Below, piece by piece: positions 1 through 6,351 of a stretch of 6,570 nucleotides of DNA (the first letter of the stretch is position 1; each line of letters starts with the position of its first letter). Under the pieces are notes generated by a model. The model saw nothing but the letters and a program-made list of their open reading frames with translations. It was not told where the DNA came from and ran no database searches. A program made the translations under genes and the position numbers. Location: the NCBI GenBank assembly GCA_021545665.1, contig JAJRTX010000239.1, positions 1-6,570 on the forward strand, written 5' to 3'. This DNA is from Zetaproteobacteria bacterium (GTDB lineage Bacteria > Pseudomonadota > Zetaproteobacteria > Mariprofundales > Mariprofundaceae).

Positions 1-247
1 CCGTTGCGTACGAGGATGCCTGATTATGGTTTTCACCAAATCCCTTAGAATTAGCATTTCTTATTACTTTTATTGGAAAAGAAAAATTGTCCGTATCGAA
101 AGGGAGACTTTCATTCAAGTTAAGCGTTAGCAAAAACTCTATTGAAGAACCAGAGCAATAGTGTTCGATACTCTCTAAGAGTCTGGCAACCAAATTGATT
201 TGCAAATGGCTAACAACAGAGATTGAGATATCGACCAATTTAGTCAT
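1..247 (-). CDS. GT2-like glycosyltransferase, N-terminal fragment (runs off left edge)
   Basis: An open frame begins with ATG at 247-245 and continues to the left edge without a stop, giving 82 residues. The opening DISISVVSH (6-14) is the first strand of rhamnosyltransferase-like GT2 enzymes (COG1216-like). IEFLLTLNLNESLPF (36-50) is the second strand with its following loop, and IRNANSKGFGENHNQA (62-77) is the conserved N-x-x-x-x-GFGxNxN loop that precedes the DxD region. The acidic pair that usually ends the second strand is replaced by Asn residues (LNLNE), as in this subgroup, where TxNxxE is common. The DxD and the catalytic base lie beyond the window, so activity cannot be judged. GGTGG five bases before the ATG is a good ribosome site. 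The ATG overlaps the TGA of the preceding GT2 gene by four bases (ATGA), so translation is probably coupled. The donor is unknown; rhamnose is only a family-based possibility. Confidence 0.83.
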   Translation of the reverse strand, partial: MTKLVDISISVVSHLQINLVARLLESIEHYCSGSSIEFLLTLNLNESLPFDTDNFSFPIKVIRNANSKGFGENHNQASSYAT

Positions 248-1080
248 TTTAACCACCGGTAATATGTCCAATATATCACAAGTCTACGCAGATATTTAAA
301 AAGAGAGAAAAGCCCCAACATTCCTAACTGTAAACCATTTATACACTTTTCACGATAAAGGCGGCGGTAATTCCCCAAGTCGCCTCTCTCCATCGACCAA
401 ACCTGAGAACTTAGACCAGTGACCCCATATGCTCTTTTGTAGATCGCGGCTAATTGCGTATCAAGCCTGCACACAACTGCCCCGCTGCACACAACACTCA
501 TCCACAGCATGTGGTCTTCCATGTAACGCTGTTTTTCGAAGAATCGCTGATCGACATCTCGCTTCAACATAACCGATGGCGTAACAAACCTGTTCGATAC
601 TAGTAGTTCCCATTTGTTAATTTTTCTCGCTTCGACCCCTTCTACTTTCCAATCTGGAAAAATATCATTCTGTTTAAGCAAGCGGTGATTATGGCCACAC
701 AGCACAACCTCAGGATGAGCTGTCATGTAAGAATATTGAATTTCAATTTTCTGAGGATGCCATGCATCATCTGAGTCCAGAAAAGCGATATAAGGCTCGC
801 TTGCAAGCTCCCACCCTGCATTGCGTGCACTAGCTGCCCCCTGATTGTGTTCAAGTGACACTACTTTCACCCATTCTGGATAGGCCCTTTCCAACAGCAG
901 CAGCGCCTCCAGGGTTCCATCACCACTGGCATCATCTATTAAAATAACTTCATGAGGACGAACTGTTTGATTTGCTACTGAATTAATCGCTCGTTCAATG
1001 GTATTCGTGCAACAGTAACATGGAATAATAACGCTAACTGGTGCATATTTCTCTATTACAGGATGTGGTTCCGCAATCAT
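244..1080 (-). CDS. GT2 glycosyltransferase (GT-A fold)
   Basis: This is a 278-residue family 2 glycosyltransferase. VSVIIPCY (15-22) and VILIDDASGDGT (45-56) form the nucleotide-binding half. NQGAASARNAG (79-89) is the donor loop, and FLDSDDAWHP (100-109) carries the DxD motif at D102-x-D104. RYMEDHMLWM (185-194) holds the candidate catalytic base, E188 or D189, followed by AAIYKRAYGVTGLS (201-214). The last 35 residues (QLGMLGLFSLFKYLRRLVIY...) alternate hydrophobic and basic residues and could dock the enzyme on the membrane. It differs clearly in sequence from the upstream GT2, so the pair is not a recent duplication. Two adjacent starts exist, GTG at 1083 and ATG at 1080; an AGG six bases before the ATG favours ATG. 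The TGA stop at 246-244 overlaps the ATG of the next gene (ATGA). The sugar specificity is unknown. Confidence 0.91.
   Translation of the reverse strand: MIAEPHPVIEKYAPVSVIIPCYCCTNTIERAINSVANQTVRPHEVILIDDASGDGTLEALLLLERAYPEWVKVVSLEHNQGAASARNAGWELASEPYIAFLDSDDAWHPQKIEIQYSYMTAHPEVVLCGHNHRLLKQNDIFPDWKVEGVEARKINKWELLVSNRFVTPSVMLKRDVDQRFFEKQRYMEDHMLWMSVVCSGAVVCRLDTQLAAIYKRAYGVTGLSSQVWSMERGDLGNYRRLYREKCINGLQLGMLGLFSLFKYLRRLVIYWTYYRWLK
253..257 (-). promoter_or_regulatory. Ribosome binding site of the left-edge GT2 gene
   Basis: GGTGG lies five bases before the ATG at 247 and within the 3' end of the preceding GT2 gene. It supports the reality of the truncated left-edge gene, which otherwise rests on 82 residues. 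Confidence 0.65.
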
Positions 1081-2054
1081 CACTGGCCTGTCCTGGTTGG
1101 GCTAAATCGATCCCCTTTCAAGCAACCATACAGATGCCGGATCCATTTTCCCGGTAACAGGCTAATTCCGTATAACAACCAAGTATTGAATGAAAAAGGG
1201 GAGTTTGATAAGCATTCATCTAGATGGTATTTAGCTTTTCTGGAATTCCCTCCACTCCATAAGCAACGCTTTACGATTTCAAAGTGATATTGAAACAGGG
1301 CTGAATTTCTATCAATCATTTTTGCTGAATCATGTAGTTGCTTTAACATCCCTTCGGAAACATGATGTCCATCAATCTCAACAACAATGATCTTCCTGAG
1401 CAGCTCCTGGAATGCAGCTGGCTTACGGCTTAACGATCCCGGAGTAATTCGGTAGCAAATTAACGGTAGATCAAGATTGGCAAGCATGCCGACTTTCGAC
1501 AATTTACCGAACAAAATTGCATCCTCTCCACCCAACTGCATAAATTCTGAATACCCACCAACCGTTTCCCAGGCTTCTTTACGGAACATCACAGAAGGGT
1601 GTATAAACGGAGAGTCAGGAAAACGCTCGCGTAACACTTCATCTCCACACTGCAGCGTTAAAGTACAAATATTTTCACTTTCGGCATCTATAAGCTGAGC
1701 AGCAGAACCAAGAACAACAACATTAGGATGTTGCATCATAAATTCTAATTGTTTTTCCAGCCGACTAGGCAGACAGATATCATCGGGATCCATTCGAGCA
1801 ATCAAGTCAGCTCGAGCAACTCGAATCCCCGCATTCAGTGCGGCTGGCAACCCAGTATTTTTTTGTTGAATTAACCGAATCCTTGAATCACTGTAACTCT
1901 TCACGACGTCCGAACTGCTATCCTTCGAACCATCATCGATAATAATAAATTCAAACTCTGTCAAAGTTTGCGACAACACGCTGTCGACAGCCTCTCTGAG
2001 ATAACGCTCACTGTTGTATAGCGACATAACAATACTGACAAGCGGGCGATCCAT
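1080..2054 (-). CDS. GT2 glycosyltransferase (GT-A fold)
   Basis: This is a 324-residue family 2 glycosyltransferase. LVSIVMSLYN (5-14) is the first strand, and IIIDDGSKD (37-45) is the nucleotide-binding Asp pair. NTGLPAALNAGI (66-77) follows, then RMDPDD (87-92), the metal-binding DxD equivalent. HPSVMFRKE (152-160) and GGYSE...GGEDAIL (166-181), with E177/D178 as candidate catalytic base, complete the catalytic domain. Residues about 240-324 form a helical tail (KAKYHLDECLSNSP, then a Trp/Leu-rich end) typical of the GT2 subgroup in O-antigen clusters and perhaps membrane-associated. No true transmembrane span is evident. The donor and acceptor sugars are unknown. The start is ambiguous: GTG at 2063 overlaps the epimerase stop as GTGA and gives 327 residues, whereas ATG at 2054 starts MDRPLVSIV, the usual family beginning, four bases after GTGAG. 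I favour the ATG. The TGA stop shares one base with the next gene's ATG. Confidence 0.9.
   Translation of the reverse strand: MDRPLVSIVMSLYNSERYLREAVDSVLSQTLTEFEFIIIDDGSKDSSSDVVKSYSDSRIRLIQQKNTGLPAALNAGIRVARADLIARMDPDDICLPSRLEKQLEFMMQHPNVVVLGSAAQLIDAESENICTLTLQCGDEVLRERFPDSPFIHPSVMFRKEAWETVGGYSEFMQLGGEDAILFGKLSKVGMLANLDLPLICYRITPGSLSRKPAAFQELLRKIIVVEIDGHHVSEGMLKQLHDSAKMIDRNSALFQYHFEIVKRCLWSGGNSRKAKYHLDECLSNSPFSFNTWLLYGISLLPGKWIRHLYGCLKGDRFSPTRTGQ
1087..1094 (-). promoter_or_regulatory. Ribosome binding site of the second GT2 gene
   Basis: AGGACAGG reads on the minus strand, with its last AGG six bases before the ATG at 1080. The GTG three bases earlier would be only three bases from that AGG, so the ATG is preferred, although the first AGGA could serve the GTG. 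Confidence 0.5.
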
Positions 2055-2059
2055 AGCGC

Positions 2060-2974
2060 TCACTTCGTCAACCAGGCAAGTGTTCGCCTTAATCCATCAT
2101 CGAGCCCGACCACAGGCTTCCAACCAAGGCTTCCCAGTCTGCTGCAATCAAGAACATTAACCTTTACATCAAATGGCCGCGCTTGAGCATAGTCTATGCG
2201 AAGCTCAACTCCGACACTGCGCAGATGGGGCGACATTGCCTGTACCATTTCCAGATTACTTCGCCCGACAGATGATCCGATATTATATGTTTCATTAGCA
2301 GCTCCACGCTCCAGCGCCACCAACATACCCTCAACCAAATCATCAATATGAATGTAATCGCGAACCGTTCCCTGCTCACCAAAAATTTTTATCGCCTCAC
2401 CCTGTATGGCCGAAGCCATTGCTGTGGAAACAAAACCCTGCCCTGTAAAAGGTTGCTGTCCTTCCCCATAAGGATTGGCAGGTCGTACACATATGACATT
2501 GAGACCTCGGGTCACAGCATAGAGATAGGCATATTTTTCCAGTGTCAACTTGGTTACGCCATAAGGTGAAATCGGCCGTGTCGGGTGGCCTTCTATAATA
2601 GGGATGGAGTCAGCTTCGCCGTAAACCGTGCCTCCCGATGATACAAGCAGCAGCCGCGCTCCTTTGCGGGCAACCATATCGAACAGCTGGACTGCTGGAT
2701 GCAGGTTTTGATCAAGATCGGATAAAGGATCATCGAACGAGGTGTTGGGCACTGTCGCATAAGCCAGATGCACGACCTCATCATGTTCCTCTATCAGCCG
2801 GCCAATCAGTTCAGCATTGGCAAAATCTCCTGTCTCATAGGTTATTTTCTCGGAATTGATCGGATTGGTTGGATTAATCCGATCGAGCACAGTGATGCTC
2901 CTGCCCGAAGCAACAAGCCTTTTCGCCAAGTGGGTGCCAATAAAACCGCATCCGCCGACCAATAAACATTTCAT
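2060..2974 (-). CDS. NAD-dependent sugar epimerase/dehydratase, GalE-like (extended SDR)
   Basis: This is a 304-residue protein with the complete set of extended short-chain dehydrogenase motifs. These are GGCGFIG at 7-13 (GxxGxxG), Asp31 after strand 2 (NAD preference), VSSGGTVYG at 111-119, the catalytic Y138-x-x-x-K142, RPANPYG at 164-170, RDYIHIDD at 205-212, YNIGS at 230-234, and a closing LGWKP at 283-287. Ser112/Ser113 and Thr116 lie where the family has its catalytic Ser/Thr. The best guess is a UDP-hexose or UDP-HexNAc 4-epimerase acting in the cytoplasm to supply a galacto-configured sugar. A 4,6-dehydratase is less likely, and other members of the family cannot be excluded. A GTG at 2980 extends the frame by two residues, but that GTG sits inside a GAGGTG ribosome site ideally placed for the ATG at 2974, so ATG is chosen. 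Its TGA overlaps or closely precedes the next GT2 start. GC is higher than in the gene upstream. Confidence 0.9.
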   Translation of the reverse strand: MKCLLVGGCGFIGTHLAKRLVASGRSITVLDRINPTNPINSEKITYETGDFANAELIGRLIEEHDEVVHLAYATVPNTSFDDPLSDLDQNLHPAVQLFDMVARKGARLLLVSSGGTVYGEADSIPIIEGHPTRPISPYGVTKLTLEKYAYLYAVTRGLNVICVRPANPYGEGQQPFTGQGFVSTAMASAIQGEAIKIFGEQGTVRDYIHIDDLVEGMLVALERGAANETYNIGSSVGRSNLEMVQAMSPHLRSVGVELRIDYAQARPFDVKVNVLDCSRLGSLGWKPVVGLDDGLRRTLAWLTK

Positions 2975-2977
2975 TGC

Positions 2978-2983
2978 CACCTC
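2978..2983 (-). promoter_or_regulatory. Ribosome binding site deciding the epimerase start
   Basis: GAGGTG reads on the minus strand, with GAGG ending five bases before the ATG at 2974. The competing GTG start at 2980-2978 is contained in this site, which argues for the ATG. It lies in the 18-nt gap after the GT10 stop, the largest gap in the window. Confidence 0.75.
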
Positions 2984-2992
2984 AACAGCTCA

Positions 2993-4114
2993 TCAGAATG
3001 AAAAGACAAGATCAAACAAAAACCTCCGGCATCGTTTAAAATTCTTTAAAAAGAAAATTGGCCGACTTAATATAATTTTAAATAGTACCCATTTAAACCC
3101 GAGCACTGTTCTGCTTGGCGCTGATTCCTTCATCAGTAACTGAATCTGTTCAAGTACAATCTCTGCAAAACGTTTGGATGTAAACTCATAATACCCTGGG
3201 GTCTGTATATATGCCTTTGCCGCATCGAGATAAGACTCATATTCATCTTCGGTCATGCTTACTAGAAATTGATAAAGCTCCTCATAATCCCGAAAGTCAC
3301 AAAAATCAATAAAACAGGACTTTGGTATATAGTCCTGCACATTGGCTGCTCCATAATAGATCGGTACAGTTCCTGCCGCAAAGCAATCGAATATTTTCTC
3401 CGTAATGAGTCCGGGGTAGCCCTTGGCGTTTTCGAAGCAAATGGAAAACTTATAATGCTTCAACACATCCTTTTTGTTATCGCACACACCCCGATACGAT
3501 GTTTTTACAAAAGGGTACGATGTTTTATCCCACCCCATACCATATAAGTCGAAGCCACCTGGTTTGTCTGAAAAGAAATCAAAGGCATTAAATCGCTCCT
3601 GATGAATACCATTCTTATGTTTGATCAGTTTGCTGGAAGTAATTGCAACCAAAAAAATCTTTTCATTGAAAGAAACTGAAGGTATCGATTCTTCAATGAT
3701 AATTGCCTCACCGATATTAGCTTTTACAAAAGGCTGCCCTTGCGTGGCCAAACTATCATTCCATACCAGAATTCGGTCGAAGGGCATGGCAGCCAAAACA
3801 CCCTCGTCATGTAATGGTGCAACAACCGGCGGCTCAATCGGAATATTGATTAGCCTTACATTAGGATTGTTTTTTACAGCCTTAATCAACCACCCAAGCT
3901 CCGATGAAAACCCATAAAAGATAACAGCATCAACCTTCGTCAAATCACACAGATCAATTGTATTGCTGGTAAACTCACTGTTAGTCAACAATCTATGTGA
4001 TTCTACAAAACGTTCAATTGCATTATCCCTCACCGCAGACAAATCAAATAAGCGGTTTTGTGATAACTCACAATTACAGGGAATCCAGGCAATATTGGAT
4101 GACACTTGCGTCAC
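2993..4114 (-). CDS. GT10-family (alpha-1,3/4-fucosyltransferase-like) glycosyltransferase
   Basis: This is a 373-residue protein. Its C-terminal half carries the GT10 fucosyltransferase signature: YRG (207-209), KKDVLKHYKFSICFEN (214-229), GYPGLITEKIFD (232-243), AAGTVPIYYGA (246-256) and YIPKSCFIDF (262-271). The N-terminal half has IEPP (93-96), matching the conserved Glu-Pro acceptor-side loop of bacterial GT10 enzymes. Known members move fucose from GDP-fucose to GlcNAc or Glc in Lewis-type or O-antigen structures, so fucose or a related 6-deoxy sugar is the likely donor. No GDP-fucose synthesis genes are in this window. After the catalytic part, residues 338-373 form a basic, hydrophobic tail, like the membrane-docking tails of bacterial GT10 enzymes. 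The start is GTG at 4114, overlapping the FkbM stop (GTGA), with GGGAG upstream. There is no ATG until residue 110, so GTG is the best choice. Hand-counted GC is low, about 37 percent. Confidence 0.92.
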   Translation of the reverse strand: MTQVSSNIAWIPCNCELSQNRLFDLSAVRDNAIERFVESHRLLTNSEFTSNTIDLCDLTKVDAVIFYGFSSELGWLIKAVKNNPNVRLINIPIEPPVVAPLHDEGVLAAMPFDRILVWNDSLATQGQPFVKANIGEAIIIEESIPSVSFNEKIFLVAITSSKLIKHKNGIHQERFNAFDFFSDKPGGFDLYGMGWDKTSYPFVKTSYRGVCDNKKDVLKHYKFSICFENAKGYPGLITEKIFDCFAAGTVPIYYGAANVQDYIPKSCFIDFCDFRDYEELYQFLVSMTEDEYESYLDAAKAYIQTPGYYEFTSKRFAEIVLEQIQLLMKESAPSRTVLGFKWVLFKIILSRPIFFLKNFKRCRRFLFDLVFSF

Positions 4115-4782
4115 TTCTTTTTAATCTCCCAACTTTCCCATATAAATGGAAATTCCCACATAAGCTGATGTGTTTCAGAGAGCCTCTTCCGAAGATCATC
4201 TCTCATATTCTGGGCATCAGGGACAAAGTCGTGAAACTGGATTTGAAAGTATCGAATTCTCTGTATCAGATCAGGATGTTCTAAAAGAGAATATAACAAC
4301 TCAAACTCACCACCTTCAATATTAATCTTCATCAGATCTATTGCTGAATAAGCCTTTGACTCGATATAATTCACAGCAGAAACAATCTTTATTTGTTCCT
4401 TGGAGCTATCCTCAGTACCGTCACCAAACACACTGGAACCAAGGCCTTCAATACTAATAACCTCATCCCTGTCCGATGCACCCAGTCCAGTCTGAATCAC
4501 CTGAACCTTTTCATTGGATAAAAATCGTTCCCTGATCTTCTCGGCATACTCCGCCACGGGCTCAAACACATCTATTTTGCATCCAAATTTTCCGGTGATA
4601 TCGGCAGCAAAATCACCAATGTATCCACCAACATCAATAACAATTGAGTTTCCCCCCAATGGGTAATCCAAGCGGAGAGCCTCCCCGCCCTCATCCGTGT
4701 ACCTGTAATATGCCATCGCCTTCTCGTCACGCTTGATATACACAGCATACAGTTTTCGTAGCCGCCGTTTCACTCTACCCAT
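4111..4782 (-). CDS. FkbM-family SAM-dependent methyltransferase
   Basis: This is a 223-residue protein. Motif I is VIDVGGYIGDF (48-58), the SAM-binding glycine loop. The acidic end of strand 2 is DVFEP (71-75), and the family signature is DLMKINIEGGEFELL (149 onward, E156 and E159), close to the FkbM consensus KIDxEGxE but with Asn where Asp is usual. These place it in Methyltransf_21 (FkbM), whose characterised members O-methylate sugars or polyketides; many occur in polysaccharide and glycosylation clusters. At 223 residues it is slightly short, but all core motifs are present. The first 20 residues are strongly basic (MGRVKRRLRK), which may be a docking or membrane-proximal segment. A GGAG six bases before the ATG supports the start. 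The ATG lies one base after the previous gene's stop, and its TGA overlaps the next gene's GTG, so it is coupled on both sides. Its likely role is to methylate a hydroxyl of the glycan; the substrate is not determined by sequence. Confidence 0.9.
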   Translation of the reverse strand: MGRVKRRLRKLYAVYIKRDEKAMAYYRYTDEGGEALRLDYPLGGNSIVIDVGGYIGDFAADITGKFGCKIDVFEPVAEYAEKIRERFLSNEKVQVIQTGLGASDRDEVISIEGLGSSVFGDGTEDSSKEQIKIVSAVNYIESKAYSAIDLMKINIEGGEFELLYSLLEHPDLIQRIRYFQIQFHDFVPDAQNMRDDLRKRLSETHQLMWEFPFIWESWEIKKK

Positions 4783-4783
4783 T

Positions 4784-6337
4784 CTATACTCCGATCCTGT
4801 ATTGCAAAACTTTTTGCCACACCTTATCTATCCCAAGCGACAAAGCCTTACCAAATTTCAAACTTCTTATATAATCCTTAAACTGCTGCCGAGAATCACC
4901 ATGATAAGCAAAATAAAGCCGTAATTTTCGTGACTTATAATAATAGAGCTTGATCCAAAAGGAAGGATACTCGATATAGGACACTTTCATCTGAGACAAT
5001 CTGAAGGCCAATTCGCAACCATGTTCAGAAGCATAATTACCTGAGAACATCAGGCTCTGAGAAGGAAGAATGTGAAGCAACTGTCGCTTTTGTTCGACCA
5101 TCCGGTCAATGACTCTTATCCAGTAACGATCCCCGGAGCCACCGGCGTAGAAATTCGCCACAACCACATCCGACTTATCTGCCAGCAAGGCAAAAATCAT
5201 CATATTCAGCGTTTCATTATTCAAAGTGGAATCACAATCCAGATAAACGACGCCATCCATCACTCTGGCTTCCGCTTTCCAATCACTCGCTGGATCGACC
5301 AGTCGAATCTTCAGCCTTTCATCCTCAATATTGATCTGATGCTGAATACCCTGGCTAGCAACCACCAAAATGCGCGACTTATGATGAATCGGCAAAGCTG
5401 AACCGCCCCTGTTCTGCAAGCGTTCAAAAATCTTCTGAAAACGCTGCTTCCAGGTATGATGTTGCAACACATGCTCATAGGCATACTGCGCTATGGCGTC
5501 ACGCTCTTCATCATGTTGAAGATAGTATCTGATTTTATCAAGAATATCCTGATGGTCATGGAATACAGCGATATTTTCTCCATCGATAAAACCATAATTA
5601 GTGAACTCATCCGTACGGTTTGAGAGTTGAAAGGCACGGCAGGCCGAAAGCTCCAACGTTCTACCCTTGATCGTACATCGTTCTTTTTCAGCACTGGTCC
5701 ACAGAAAATTAAGGTTGATCTTGCTTCTGGCCATGACCTTAAGCATGGCTTTGTGCGAGAGGTACCCTCCCCAATTGGGGCGGGTTTCGGCATGCCTGTC
5801 CCACCCTCGCCCGAACACTTTCACATCAATGCCATTCGCTATAAGCAACTTTATAAAGGTAACTCGCTGTCCATATGCAGCCCCGATAAAACTGACATCA
5901 ATATCTTTACTGTTAACGGGCAAAGGTTGAAACATGTCCGGATTGCAAGCCCACTGCATATAGAAAGGATCAAGCCCATAGCTTTGATAAACTTTCAGGT
6001 TATCTTTTACCGCAATCGTAAAAACATCTGAATACAAAGCCAGATACCGGTCATAATTGGCATGCCGCCATTCATCATCAGAAAACACTGTGATAAGCCG
6101 AAGTCCGGGGAATCGGCTTTTAAAATCGAAAAAGAAGTCCTCATCTGTGTAGGCATTGTAAATCACATAATGTTCATCATGAATCCGCAAATGATCTTCA
6201 ATCAAACCAAAAACATCTTCACCACCTTGAACCTTGAGAAGATCAATAATGAGATCATCCCCCGTACCAATACACTCAACTATATTGGTGACAAAATGCG
6301 CATGCGGATCACTAAGCTCCGCCCCGATAAAGATCAT
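4784..6337 (-). CDS. CgeB-like GT-B glycosyltransferase with extra C-terminal GT2-like half domain
   Basis: This is a 517-residue protein from ATG 6337 to TAG 4786-4784. Residues 1-310 form a GT-B type glycosyltransferase of the CgeB / glycosyl transferases group 1 type. The visible signs are VFSDDEWR (84-91) ending the N-terminal Rossmann half, DVSFIGAAYGQR (147-158) opening the C-terminal half, VFGRGW (174-179), the nucleotide-sugar loop IKGRTLEL (223-230), a HDHQDILDKIRYYL helix (260-273), and HHTWKQRF (293-300). All follow the family pattern in order. Residues about 320-517 are additional: RILVVASQG, then DGVVYLDCDSTL (361-372), which looks like the GT-A strand carrying the DxD motif, and a basic, aromatic-rich tail. 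The protein is longer than the usual 310-400 residues of the family. No strong Shine-Dalgarno lies directly before the ATG; an AAGAAG about 17 nt upstream is the nearest purine run. The first residues MIFIGAELSD fit the expected first strand. The sugar donor and acceptor are unknown. Relatives occur in O-antigen and flagellin glycosylation loci. Confidence 0.85.
   Translation of the reverse strand: MIFIGAELSDPHAHFVTNIVECIGTGDDLIIDLLKVQGGEDVFGLIEDHLRIHDEHYVIYNAYTDEDFFFDFKSRFPGLRLITVFSDDEWRHANYDRYLALYSDVFTIAVKDNLKVYQSYGLDPFYMQWACNPDMFQPLPVNSKDIDVSFIGAAYGQRVTFIKLLIANGIDVKVFGRGWDRHAETRPNWGGYLSHKAMLKVMARSKINLNFLWTSAEKERCTIKGRTLELSACRAFQLSNRTDEFTNYGFIDGENIAVFHDHQDILDKIRYYLQHDEERDAIAQYAYEHVLQHHTWKQRFQKIFERLQNRGGSALPIHHKSRILVVASQGIQHQINIEDERLKIRLVDPASDWKAEARVMDGVVYLDCDSTLNNETLNMMIFALLADKSDVVVANFYAGGSGDRYWIRVIDRMVEQKRQLLHILPSQSLMFSGNYASEHGCELAFRLSQMKVSYIEYPSFWIKLYYYKSRKLRLYFAYHGDSRQQFKDYIRSLKFGKALSLGIDKVWQKVLQYRIGV
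4789..4792 (-). promoter_or_regulatory. Ribosome binding site of the FkbM methyltransferase
   Basis: GGAG lies six bases before the ATG at 4782, inside the last codons of the upstream glycosyltransferase. The start is only one base after that gene's TAG, consistent with reinitiation or coupled translation. Confidence 0.7.
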
Positions 6338-6351
6338 CTGTTTTGAATTGC

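Noticed and set aside
244..2063. The two complete GT2 genes as a tandem duplication
   Set aside because: They share only the family motifs. Lengths, C-terminal tails and catalytic-base regions (GGEDAIL versus RYMEDHMLW) differ.
2975..2992. The 18-nt gap as a possible promoter or terminator
   Set aside because: It is too short for either, has no hairpin or T-run, and is occupied by the epimerase ribosome binding site.
2856..3143. Plus-strand frame spanning the GT10/epimerase junction
   Set aside because: It crosses the ends of two well-supported minus-strand genes and has low-complexity Lys/Asn content without motifs. The 18-nt gap leaves no room for its own promoter.
5072..5401. Plus-strand open frame of 109 codons
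   Set aside because: It is antisense to the C-terminal domain of the 517-residue protein, has no family motifs, and is explained by the well-supported minus-strand gene.
5769..5780. Perfect 12-bp palindrome CCCCAATTGGGG
   Set aside because: It lies inside the coding sequence for RPNWGG in the CgeB-like gene, occurs once, and has no partner copy or T-run. It is most likely a coincidence of codon choice.
5627..6031. Plus-strand open frame of 134 codons
   Set aside because: It lies wholly inside the antisense of the CgeB-like gene, has no recognisable motifs, and its Pro/Ser/Arg-rich composition is typical of an antisense shadow.
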